Shown here in pieces: positions 26,729-35,325 of a stretch of DNA of 64,000 bases (position 1 is its first letter; the number at the start of each line of letters is the position of its first letter). The DNA comes from Chryseolinea serpens (lineage in GTDB: Bacteria; Bacteroidota; Bacteroidia; Cytophagales; Cyclobacteriaceae), in contig NZ_FQWQ01000001.1 in assembly GCF_900129725.1 (NCBI RefSeq), positions 1,240,001 to 1,304,000 on the forward strand, read 5' to 3'. The notes below the pieces were generated by a model that saw only the letters and a program-made list of their open reading frames with translations, ran no database searches and was not told the DNA's origin. Position numbers and translations under genes: made by a program.

Positions 26729-27265
26729 TCATCGTTCGGCGGCTTCGAAATTGATGGCCGACATGGCCAGCTCCGACAGTCTGTTGTCGGCGGCGCGTTC
26801 CTCGTCGAGGTTTTCCTGCAATAAACGCACGGCCCGATCTAATCCGAGGGTGCTGGCGAAGGTGCGCAGGGTGCCATACGAGGCCATTTCATAATGCTCT
26901 ACTTTCTGGACGGCCGAGATGATGCCGGCATCGCGCACCGGTCCAACTTCGGTATGGCTCATGATCTCGTCGGCTTCGCGGATAAGACCGGCCATCGCCT
27001 CGCATTTTTTGGTTTTGGGCTCTTTCCCCAGCATCCGGAAAACACTTTCCAGACGCACGACATGGTCTTCCGTTTCGGTGAGGTTGTCTTCCAGCACCTT
27101 GTACAACTCATCGGAGGTGACATTGCGCAACAGTTTTGGCAATGCCCTGACAAGCGCCTTCTCGGCCCAGTAAATGTCCTTCAATTCGTCTTCAAAAAGT
27201 CTTTCAAGTTTGGAATTATGGTCGGAGATAGTTTCCCGTTGCGGAAGAGGCATTGTCTTTTTCAT
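26729..27265 (-). CDS. DUF892 ferritin-like protein (YciE/YciF family)
   Basis: 178 residues from ATG 27265 (MKKTMPLPQRETISDHN); a start at 27304 would add 13 doubtful residues. The four-helix ferritin-like bundle is evident: LERLFEDELKDIYWAEKALVR, LYKVLEDNLTETEDHVVRLE, AVQKVEHYEMASYGTL, LLQENLDEERAADNRL, with Glu and His residues placed as diiron ligands (ETEDH, EHYE, DEE). Family members are stress-induced and probably bind metal. It lies upstream of the small basic protein and katE on the same strand. Confidence 0.9.
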   Translation of the reverse strand: MKKTMPLPQRETISDHNSKLERLFEDELKDIYWAEKALVRALPKLLRNVTSDELYKVLEDNLTETEDHVVRLESVFRMLGKEPKTKKCEAMAGLIREADEIMSHTEVGPVRDAGIISAVQKVEHYEMASYGTLRTFASTLGLDRAVRLLQENLDEERAADNRLSELAMSAINFEAAER

Positions 27266-27304
27266 ATGTGAAACAGGTTTTCGGGAACCCCTGGCGAAAT
27301 TCAT

Positions 27305-28116
27305 GCCTGAGAATAACCTGCGCCTGGACGCCTTAAAAAAACTTTTGCCAAAACGCCGTGAGGATGAATGTCAACAAACGTATACATTGTCCACAATCTC
27401 TGGCCATAGTTAACCCGTGCCAGACATCTCCTATCGTGCCACCAATGGGGATAGGTCCCCGGGAAAAACGGTCAAGGTGGAGCGCCCCACCTCCGTGCCA
27501 ATCCGGTAGAAGCGCTATTAGCAATGGCGTTCATTAACAAGCGTGGAGTTTTTTCCCCTGAGGGTAGAATAAACGAAACACTTCCACACTGTTGCACACA
27601 ATCATCCTAAGTCCATATGAAGTCCTTCGTGTGTTTTTCATATTGGCACGATGGTTGGCCTCTCATGGTCGTCGGGCTTTTACTCCCAGGAAGTAAAAAA
27701 GGCGTCGTATCACGGCGTCAAACGCAACCTGGAGAACATAAGCAAGAGGTAATACTCAGCGGATGAAAGGTCCCGATGCTAAGAGGCTGCTCTCACTACA
27801 TGCTAGTGACCGCAGCCTCTTTCCTTTTACTCACTAGCACCGAGCATCTTTCCTCGAAAAGCTCTACCCCTGTCGTCAAACCATCCCGGGTTCGTTTGAA
27901 TGTTCTCCTCCGCCGGTTGCATCCCCTGAGTCTGACTTGCCATGGATTGACTTTGGTTTTTGGTTTACCTGGCGAAAAAAAATTACACTCTTCTAAAAAA
28001 ACATCTTCCGTTCGTCTTGCGTAACGGCAGTTTCAGCGGTGTCTTTACATCACAAAAAAATTGGATTTGATAGGCGAAGATGCTAAGTTAGACAACGCTC
28101 ACCATCCCTCTGGTAC
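27305..28116. other. Long gap without a confident gene
   Basis: About 810 bases. A 33-residue frame (27651-27752 +, MVGLSWSSGFYSQEVKK) is weakly protein-like. Downstream of it is the two-part hairpin at 27782-27820. The 82-residue frame at 27776-28024 starts inside that hairpin and is not convincing. The right end should hold the promoter of the sensor kinase. Confidence 0.4.
27782..27827 (+). terminator. Two-part hairpin with T-rich tail
   Basis: Outer stem AGAGGCTGC / GCAGCCTCT (27782-27790 with 27812-27820) and inner stem TCACTA / TAGTGA (27793-27798 with 27804-27809), followed by TTCCTTTT. It could end a transcript of the small frame at 27651-27752 or of an unseen RNA. Confidence 0.65.
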
Positions 28117-30273
28117 ATGACCCCGCTTCGAACACTCGTCCTAATCCTGCTCTTTCTTTCTTTTTTTTCCTGGGTAACGCCGGCCGCAGCACAAGATGTG
28201 GGAGAAGACGTCTTGAAGAGAAAGTTTGCCGTGCTGAAGAATGACAGTCTCGAAACCTATTTAGATTCCCTTTACCGGCATGCCCTGGCCCTGCCCTTCG
28301 AGGAAAGTATCCTGCACGGCCAGGCCGTCTTGCTGGCGGCCAAACAAATGGGGACACCGGATATCGTCGTCAGAACGACATCTGCCCTGGGCCAGCTTTA
28401 CTTCGAGAAAGGCAGTATAAAGGAAGCTTTCGGGAACTTCAATGCGGCCTATGCCCTCGCGCAATCCTGTTCCAAATCAACCCGTGGATGGATGGCCCTG
28501 CACATCAGTTATTTCTATAAAGCCATCAACTTGCTCCCGGAAGCACAGGAAAAAATACAAGAGGCCGCTATTTTATTTCATGCCGTGGGCGACCAAAAGC
28601 GATTGTTCCGCAGCAACTATTTTCTATCCATCATTTACTATATCGAGAACGATTATCCCCGGTCGATCGACCAATCCAAAGTAGCGATCGAAAATTTCAA
28701 GACCATAAAAAAACCGGAAAAGCAAGACTCGGCCGAATTCATCAGTGCGCACAACACGGCAGGACTTTGTTACGTCTATACCAATAGTCTCGACGCATCG
28801 CTCGAATGGTACAACAAAGCAGAGCAGTTGGCCATCGACTTTCACAGTCCGGTATGGCTTGGCATTATCCGGTGGAGTAAAGCAAACCTCTATATCAAGT
28901 TAAAGCGCTATCCGGAAGCCCTGGAACAAATCAAGTTCGGATACCGGGCAGCGATGAACTACCACCAGCTCTCCGACGCTTGCCATACGGCCGCGACCGT
29001 GGCCCGTGTGCTGACCCTGATGAAGCGCTACCCCGAAGCCAAGGTCTATCTCGATTCGGCAAAAATCCTCTTACCCCACAGCATAGACGACAACGTGAGG
29101 CTCTACTACTGGCAAGCCAGCGCCGATCTTTCCAATGCGGAGGGAAAATATAAAAACGCTGTATTCGCCTTGCAAAAACTCAACGCCATACGCGATTCAC
29201 TTTTTGTGGGAAAGGAAAAGGCCAACTTCGAACGCGATGCGATCCGGCAGGAAATGGAATGGAGGGATGCGGAAATAAACTTGTTAAAGGCCCGGAACGA
29301 AATCTTTGCCCTCGAAGTGGCCCGCAGCAAATTCCAACGCAACGTGCTGATTGCGTCCATCGTTACCTTCATCGTCTTGTTGGTCATTATTTATGCCGCC
29401 TACCAAAACAAGAAGTCATCGCATCGCGCGCTCATGGCCAAAAATGAAGTGATCGAACGGCATCAGAAGGAATTGACACAGTCGATCGAAAATCTAAAAA
29501 TAGCCCAGGAGCATCTCGTGCAGTCCGAAAAAATGGTTTCGCTGGGGGTGCTCACGGCAGGCATTGCCCATGAGATCAACAATCCCCTCAATTTTATCTC
29601 AGGCGGTGTTGAAGCGCTGACCAGCGAAATAGACGATCTGCACAAAGCCGCCGCCAATCCCGCGGCATTGCAAAAGAATTTTAACGAAGCAGAAGAAAAT
29701 ATCCGTGACATTCTCACCACCATTGGCAATGGTGTGCAGCGGACGAATAAGATCATCATGAACCTGCTCTTTTTCTCGTCGCCTCAAACGCGCGGCATGG
29801 AAATGATCGATGTGCACGAAACACTGGAAGCCGCGCTCACCATTCTCAACAGCAAGCTAAAAGAAAGTAATATCCACGTCATCAAAAATTACAAGACCTT
29901 GCCTCCGGTCTTGGCCAGTGCGGTACAGTTGAGCCAGGTTTTTCTGAATATCATCGACAATGCCGTTTATGCTATGAGTACGGTCGAGGGGCCGCGGAAT
30001 CTGATTATTTCTACGGCACAACACGGTGATGTTATTAAAATCAGTATCTCCGACAATGGTCCCGGCGTCCCCCCTAGCCTGCAACGGAAAATCATGGATC
30101 CTTTTTTCACGACAAAAGAAGTCGGCAAAGGCACTGGTCTTGGCTTGTCGATAAGCTTAGGAATAATCAACAACCACAAAGGCTCCTTGCACGTGGTGAG
30201 TGAAGATGGCAAGGGTGCCGAATTTATCACCTACCTGCCTGTGAATGGCAGCGTGGGGAAAGAGTCAAAATAG
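28117..30273 (+). CDS. Sensor histidine kinase with periplasmic TPR domain
   Basis: 718 residues. Signal peptide (LVLILLFLSFFSWVTPAAAQ), periplasmic TPR repeats (about 50-330, for example LGQLYFEKGSIKEAFGNFNAA), transmembrane helix from residue 409 (NVLIASIVTFIVLLVIIYAAY region), coiled coil, then a HisKA-type segment with phospho-acceptor His485 (GIAHEINNPLNF) and an HATPase domain (ISDNGPGVPPSLQRKI, GKGTGLGLSISLGI). No receiver domain and no response regulator gene beside it, so it is an orphan kinase. The TPR part probably senses a protein or peptide in the periplasm. Confidence 0.92.
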   Translation: MTPLRTLVLILLFLSFFSWVTPAAAQDVGEDVLKRKFAVLKNDSLETYLDSLYRHALALPFEESILHGQAVLLAAKQMGTPDIVVRTTSALGQLYFEKGSIKEAFGNFNAAYALAQSCSKSTRGWMALHISYFYKAINLLPEAQEKIQEAAILFHAVGDQKRLFRSNYFLSIIYYIENDYPRSIDQSKVAIENFKTIKKPEKQDSAEFISAHNTAGLCYVYTNSLDASLEWYNKAEQLAIDFHSPVWLGIIRWSKANLYIKLKRYPEALEQIKFGYRAAMNYHQLSDACHTAATVARVLTLMKRYPEAKVYLDSAKILLPHSIDDNVRLYYWQASADLSNAEGKYKNAVFALQKLNAIRDSLFVGKEKANFERDAIRQEMEWRDAEINLLKARNEIFALEVARSKFQRNVLIASIVTFIVLLVIIYAAYQNKKSSHRALMAKNEVIERHQKELTQSIENLKIAQEHLVQSEKMVSLGVLTAGIAHEINNPLNFISGGVEALTSEIDDLHKAAANPAALQKNFNEAEENIRDILTTIGNGVQRTNKIIMNLLFFSSPQTRGMEMIDVHETLEAALTILNSKLKESNIHVIKNYKTLPPVLASAVQLSQVFLNIIDNAVYAMSTVEGPRNLIISTAQHGDVIKISISDNGPGVPPSLQRKIMDPFFTTKEVGKGTGLGLSISLGIINNHKGSLHVVSEDGKGAEFITYLPVNGSVGKESK

Positions 30274-30295
30274 CAGGGCGTCAATCATCGACGCC

Positions 30296-30514
30296 TCAGT
30301 TGTTGCTGGTCAACACCGCATAAAACACCTCCACCCGTCGCAGATAATGATATCGTTTGAGCTGCTTCAGGTTTGGACGGTACATGGGACTGGCATAGGG
30401 GAACACGAAAAAGTTGCTATCCATTATCCATTCCGTGACGTCGCCGGCAAGCATTTTGGGTGTGATGTTTTCGGGATACTGTGTCAGCGTCACCAAGAGA
30501 TTTATTTTTTTCAT
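30296..30514 (-). CDS. Small hypothetical protein
   Basis: 72 residues, MKKINLLVTLTQYPENITP. No signal peptide, no recognised family. The mix of residues is protein-like and the gap would otherwise be empty, but there is no further support. Converges on the kinase gene. Confidence 0.4.
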   Translation of the reverse strand: MKKINLLVTLTQYPENITPKMLAGDVTEWIMDSNFFVFPYASPMYRPNLKQLKRYHYLRRVEVFYAVLTSNN

Positions 30515-30542
30515 GATGGTTTCATCGTTTGACTATCTCTGG

Positions 30543-30764
30543 TCATTCAAAAATCATACAGGAATGGTGGACCGGCAAAGCTGCTTCAGCAGACTCAAGG
30601 GAGAGCATAACCAATGCAGGTGTAGAGATTCCTTCTGATACGTGAAAAAAATTCCACTCTACGGACAGATCACCGGCGTCTGTTCTGAACACTACAAAAT
30701 ACCCCGGCGTTGAAAAAGCGAGGTAATGTTTGCCATTGAATTGCTCTTTGCAAGGGACTGGCAT
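30543..30764 (-). CDS. Small hypothetical protein
   Basis: 73 residues, MPVPCKEQFNGKHYLAFSTPGYFVVFRTDAG in its first part (strand-rich). Family not recognised. It lies 28 bases upstream of the other small frame on the same strand, so they may be a pair. Confidence 0.4.
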   Translation of the reverse strand: MPVPCKEQFNGKHYLAFSTPGYFVVFRTDAGDLSVEWNFFHVSEGISTPALVMLSLESAEAALPVHHSCMIFE

Positions 30765-30804
30765 TCTTTTTTCACACCCTTATCAAAATCAAACACAATA
30801 ACTC

Positions 30805-31083
30805 ATGGCAAAATATGGAAAGAAAGCTCAGCGCAAGGTGGAGCGCGCCATGCATGAGCGCAAGACGGGGGAGCTAAGAAGTGGGCGCAGTGGAAAAAAG
30901 GTAACGAGCCGTAAACAAGCCATCGCCATCGGTCTGTCCGAAGCACGCAAGGCCGGCGCCAAGGTTCCTAAAAAAGCAGCAAAACCATCCAGGACCACTG
31001 CGAAACGAACGGGCCGTCCGGCGAAAAAGCGCGCGAGAAAAACGGCAAAAAGAAGTATGCGAAAAACGGCACGCAAGTCTTGA
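30805..31083 (+). CDS. DUF6496-like basic protein
   Basis: 92 residues, very basic. The N-terminal 45 residues (KAQRKVERAMHERKTGELRSG, KQAIAIGLSEARKAG) match the DUF6496 pattern; the rest is an Ala-Lys-Arg tail (KKAAKPSRTTAKRTG) like that of histone H1-type proteins. Probably binds DNA or RNA non-specifically; role unproven. Stands just before the convergent trehalose operon. Confidence 0.85.
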   Translation: MAKYGKKAQRKVERAMHERKTGELRSGRSGKKVTSRKQAIAIGLSEARKAGAKVPKKAAKPSRTTAKRTGRPAKKRARKTAKRSMRKTARKS

Positions 31084-31125
31084 TGATCTCAACGAAAATC
31101 ACAACGGGTTTATTCGCTGCACAAT

Positions 31126-34100
31126 CTATATCCTGTTGAAGAGCCTGGCAAGCGCGCGGAGTTCTTTCTCCGTTTCCTTGCCCGGCAATTTTATCATCCG
31201 CCACATCCAGTTGGCGGTTGCAGCGCCAGGAGTGTTCATGCGGGCGGTCTCATCCAAGCCCAGGATGTCTTGCAGCGGCACCATCGCGATGCGTGCCACC
31301 GAAGCATAGGCCAGGCGTATAAATATTTTAGAAATATTTTCGTCCGTCACAGTCAGGTTGGAATAGCTCCTGATGCGGTCCCGGTCCTTGTCTCCGATCT
31401 CCTTCGAAAACCATCCGCGGGTGGTGTTGTTGTCGTGCGTGCCGGTGTAGACCACAAAGTTCGTGTCGTAGTTGTGCGGGGCATAGAGCGAGCGCGGCAT
31501 GTCGGGTCCAAAAGCGAACTGCAATACCTTCATGCCCGGGAAAGCAAAAGCATCGCGCAGGGCAAACACATCGGGTGTGATCTCTCCAAGGTCTTCGGCC
31601 ACAAAGGGGCTTTCACCCAGGTCCTGCTCCATCGCCCGAAAAAAATCCTTGCCCGGTCCTTTCTCCCAGCGACCCTCCACCGCATCCGTTGCCCCGGCGG
31701 CCACTTGCCAGAAGCCTGCAAACGCGCGGAAGTGATCGAGGCGCACCAGGTCGAACCGTTCGATGTTCTTTCTAAGACGGCGTTTCCACCATGCATAGCC
31801 CGTGGTCCGGAGCGTCTCCCAATCAAATACCGGCATGCCCCAGAGTTGGCCCCGATCATTAAAATAATCGGGGGGCACGCCGCCAACAAAACGTGGCGCC
31901 CTGTTTTCGTCGAGACAAAAAATTTCCGGTTGACTCCACACGTCTGCCGAATCGTAGACGACATAAAAAGGCAAGTCGCCAAAAAGCTTTATGCCTGCAT
32001 CGTTGCCATATTTTTTCAGCCGGTGCCACTGCCGGTGAAAGGTGAATTGTTGCCATTTTATTTTCAGGATCTCCGTGGCGTATCGCTTTGCATTTTTTTC
32101 CAACGCCACCGGATCCCGGTGCTTCAAATCGTCCGGCCATTCCCGCCACGATCGTTGATGCAGGGTTGTCAGGATGACATAGAGGGCAAAATCGTGAAGC
32201 CAGTGATCTTCCTTTTCGATGAACGCCTGAAATGCCTCCCGGGCGGGACCATCATTTTTTTTTTGAAAGGCGATCCAGGCCGCGTCGAGCAATTCGTCTT
32301 TTTGATTTTCGGCTCTTCGGTAGTCAACACTCTCGTTCGGGCGTGTCCGATGGGTTTGCAAGATCTCCGGCGGCAAGAGCCCATCCTCCATCAACAACTC
32401 GGGGCTGATGAACAGGGGATTGCCCGCCATACTAGAAAAGGCGCTATAGGGCGAATGCGCGCTTGACCCATGGGTTGGGTTGAGCGGTAACATTTGCCAG
32501 TAGGTTTGACCACTCTTTTTTAAAAAATCAACAAAGGCATACGCGCCGGGCCCCAGGTCGCCCACAGCAAACGGCGAGGGCAAGGAACTGATGTGCAAGA
32601 GCACGCCGGCGCCACGGTCACCGGTCTGATCCTTCAGGGTCAGCACCGCCAGGGGGAACGAGGCAAAGATCTCCGACACCTGTATTTTTCCCGCATGCCG
32701 GCCCTTGCCCGGCGTTAACAGACTAACCCAATCTGACGGCATCTCGGCGGGCAACACCACGGCCGTGTTTCCCCAATCGATGAAAAGAAGATCCACGTCT
32801 TGGCGATGCGCCAGCAAGGCGGTGTGCAAGGGTATGACGGTCACGATCCAGTCGCGTCCCCGCTTGCGCGCAAAGGCCAGGGCGTGTTGGTGGTGATCGC
32901 CGGTCAACGGCAGAGGGATGTAGTCGCCTTCGGCAAACAGGGCTGCCTCCTGCCAGCGGATGTTGCAGAGGGTGGCGATGAGCCATTGCTTGATGTAGCC
33001 GTTGTCGCGTGTTTGCCAGAGCGAACGCAGCCGGTGGCCTTCGGTTGTCGCGAGGCTTTGGTGCAGGGAAGCCTCGTGCTTTGTGAAGTCGATGGACTGG
33101 CGGTTGTCCGGATCCACGAGGCTGAAGTCCCAGCCTTCGCAGCCCTGGTAGATGTCGGGCACGCCCGGGGTGGTGAACTTCAAGACGACTTGTGCGAGGG
33201 AGTTGATGAGGCCCCCGTCCGTAACGGTGGCCAGGTATTTTTTCAAGGCCAGGCCAAAGGGCGAGCTTAGGGTGGCCAGTGCCTTGATGAATTTCACTGT
33301 GGCCGCCTCATAGGCTTCGTTGGGTTCGGACCAGGTGGAGTTCAGTTTCCCCTCGCGCAGGACTTTCACACAATAGGTCTCCAGCCTGCCGGCAAATTTG
33401 TCGCTTTGCGAAAGCGGGTAAGCACCGGCCAGCGTTTGAAAGATGAAGTACGTGTCGTTGGCATCGGGCATACCATCTTCTTTCAAAGGGTCTGTCAATG
33501 CAAACCATTCGGTCACGGTGTCGGCCCAGGCTTCGGCAAGACTCGTGATGGCGTTGAGGCGGGCCCGTGCGTCTTCGCCCCGTTTCGTGTCGTGAGTGGA
33601 CGTGGCATTGAGGCTGAGGGGCCATTGCTGCTGGCGGTGCGCCATGCGGGCGTGAAACGCATCGGGCGACATGCCAAACCGGGCAGGTGAATCGCCCACT
33701 TCGTTGTGGCCGATAAAGCGGTTGTAGGTGTAGAACAAGGTGTCTTCAAATCCTTTCGCCATGAGCGGTCCGGTGAACTGCATGATGCGTTTGTAGAATT
33801 GGGCTGCCCGTTGCGCGTGGGTCTCATCGTCGGCAGGTACTGGAAACAACAAGGCCTGCTCGAGAACCGTAACGCCATCGCCAAGCGCCGGCGATCGTTC
33901 GCGAATTTCGGTCAAGATGCATCTCACCTTTTGCACCTCCTCTGCTCCCAATGGAAACGCGTTGCCATAATAGCGGTATACCGGACAATGCACCAGAAAC
34001 GCCGCCAGGGAGGGCTTGATCGTTGCCACGGCAGACGGTGTTAGCAGCTTCTTATCGACGAGGTTCAGTTCGAGGAACAGGTGATACAGGTTGTCCAGTT

Positions 34101-35325
34101 CACCCTGCATGTGGGTGTTCAGGATGTGCGCTTTCTTGGCATGGATCTCTACGTCGATGGACGTATCGCTCTTCAGGATGTGTTCATAGAGGTTTGAGAA
34201 TTTCTTTTCGGCCGGGGCATAGGTCATCAGCTGATTGACCCAAGCCATGTATTCGTAGCCGGTAGTTCCCTGTATCGGCCAGGAAGGGAGTGTTTCATCG
34301 GCTTCCAAAATTTTCTCCACATAGATCAACACGTCGTCACCCACCAGTTTGCGCAGGCGCTCGATGTATTGCGGCGGATCAAAGAGTCCGTCGACGTGAT
34401 CGATGCGCAGGCCCTGGAACACACCGTCGACCACGAATTTTTTGATGAGGAGGTGATAGTGGTCGAACACTTTCTCGTCCTGCATATTGAGCCCGATCAA
34501 TTCGTTGACCGTAAAAAAGCGGCGGAAGGTGATGCGGCGATCTGTCACCTGCCAGGGCGTCAGCGCATAGGTTTGTTCGTCCAATATTCGCTTCAGTGCC
34601 AGACCGTCGCCGTTCGCTTGTTCGAGACAGGTTTGGATGTAGGTGTTCACCTCTGTGTTTTGCATCAGGGAGTCCAGTTGCAGCAGCAGCTCGTGCCAAC
34701 GGAGGGAATAGGGCACGGCGTGGTCGATGGTATGTAACTCGGCGATCTGCTGTTTCCATTGTTGGATCGCCTGCGGAGGTTGGTTGTCGTTCAAAATGAG
34801 GGCGTACGACCGGGGATGCAAGGGATAATGATGGTCGTGAAATTTGATCACAAACCGCTGCTGCCAATAGGTCACTTGCAGTTCCTTGTTGAACAACACG
34901 TCCTCGCGGGGAGCGCCCAGCACGGGCACCATGATGCGGCCGTGAAAAAGATCGCCCGCCCACGCCAGGTCAAAGAAGTTTGCATAAACGGAATACCGTC
35001 CTTTCTCCAGCACGTCCATCAGCCAGAGGTTGCACGGATGAAAGGCCATGTGGTTGGGTACGATGTCTTGTATCCAGCCAATGCCGCATTCCCTCAGCTT
35101 CCGGCAGGTTCGGTAGAGGTCGTCTTCTGTGCCGATCTCCGGATTGATGCGGTGGGGATTCGCGCCATCGTAGCCATGCAAACTTCCCGGCACCGATTCA
35201 AAAATGGGCGAGGCATATACGGCTCCCACGCCCAGCGACACGAGGTAGGGTATGATCGCCTCCAACTGCCGGAAGGTGAAATCCTTGTGAAATTGTATGC
35301 GGTACGTGACGGCGGGGTTAGTCAT
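31126..35325 (-). CDS. treY-malQ: Malto-oligosyltrehalose synthase - 4-alpha-glucanotransferase fusion
   Basis: 1399 residues from ATG 35325 (MTNPAVTYRIQFHKDFTF); a longer frame to 35421 only overlaps treZ. Residues 1 to about 895 are TreY (GH13): YLVSLGVGAVYASPIFESVPGS, GLRIDHVDGLFDP, STHDTKRGEDARARL, PGVPDIYQGCE. From about 900 the sequence is MalQ (GH77): GVLLHISSLPSPFAVGDLGP, LFGDLPFYVVYDSADVW, VRLDHFRAF, VAEDLGEITPDV, YTGTHDNNTTRGWF. TreY turns the reducing end of maltodextrin into a trehalosyl end; MalQ moves glucan chains. It is the last gene of the operon; the start overlaps the treZ stop by 8 bases. Confidence 0.95.
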   Translation of the reverse strand: MTNPAVTYRIQFHKDFTFRQLEAIIPYLVSLGVGAVYASPIFESVPGSLHGYDGANPHRINPEIGTEDDLYRTCRKLRECGIGWIQDIVPNHMAFHPCNLWLMDVLEKGRYSVYANFFDLAWAGDLFHGRIMVPVLGAPREDVLFNKELQVTYWQQRFVIKFHDHHYPLHPRSYALILNDNQPPQAIQQWKQQIAELHTIDHAVPYSLRWHELLLQLDSLMQNTEVNTYIQTCLEQANGDGLALKRILDEQTYALTPWQVTDRRITFRRFFTVNELIGLNMQDEKVFDHYHLLIKKFVVDGVFQGLRIDHVDGLFDPPQYIERLRKLVGDDVLIYVEKILEADETLPSWPIQGTTGYEYMAWVNQLMTYAPAEKKFSNLYEHILKSDTSIDVEIHAKKAHILNTHMQGELDNLYHLFLELNLVDKKLLTPSAVATIKPSLAAFLVHCPVYRYYGNAFPLGAEEVQKVRCILTEIRERSPALGDGVTVLEQALLFPVPADDETHAQRAAQFYKRIMQFTGPLMAKGFEDTLFYTYNRFIGHNEVGDSPARFGMSPDAFHARMAHRQQQWPLSLNATSTHDTKRGEDARARLNAITSLAEAWADTVTEWFALTDPLKEDGMPDANDTYFIFQTLAGAYPLSQSDKFAGRLETYCVKVLREGKLNSTWSEPNEAYEAATVKFIKALATLSSPFGLALKKYLATVTDGGLINSLAQVVLKFTTPGVPDIYQGCEGWDFSLVDPDNRQSIDFTKHEASLHQSLATTEGHRLRSLWQTRDNGYIKQWLIATLCNIRWQEAALFAEGDYIPLPLTGDHHQHALAFARKRGRDWIVTVIPLHTALLAHRQDVDLLFIDWGNTAVVLPAEMPSDWVSLLTPGKGRHAGKIQVSEIFASFPLAVLTLKDQTGDRGAGVLLHISSLPSPFAVGDLGPGAYAFVDFLKKSGQTYWQMLPLNPTHGSSAHSPYSAFSSMAGNPLFISPELLMEDGLLPPEILQTHRTRPNESVDYRRAENQKDELLDAAWIAFQKKNDGPAREAFQAFIEKEDHWLHDFALYVILTTLHQRSWREWPDDLKHRDPVALEKNAKRYATEILKIKWQQFTFHRQWHRLKKYGNDAGIKLFGDLPFYVVYDSADVWSQPEIFCLDENRAPRFVGGVPPDYFNDRGQLWGMPVFDWETLRTTGYAWWKRRLRKNIERFDLVRLDHFRAFAGFWQVAAGATDAVEGRWEKGPGKDFFRAMEQDLGESPFVAEDLGEITPDVFALRDAFAFPGMKVLQFAFGPDMPRSLYAPHNYDTNFVVYTGTHDNNTTRGWFSKEIGDKDRDRIRSYSNLTVTDENISKIFIRLAYASVARIAMVPLQDILGLDETARMNTPGAATANWMWRMIKLPGKETEKELRALARLFNRI

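Noticed and set aside
27776-28024. 82-residue frame on the plus strand
   Set aside because: Begins inside a strong hairpin and is rich in Ser/Leu without any motif.
31270-32466. 398-residue open frame on the plus strand
   Set aside because: Antisense of the MalQ part of the fusion gene, which has all GH77 motifs.
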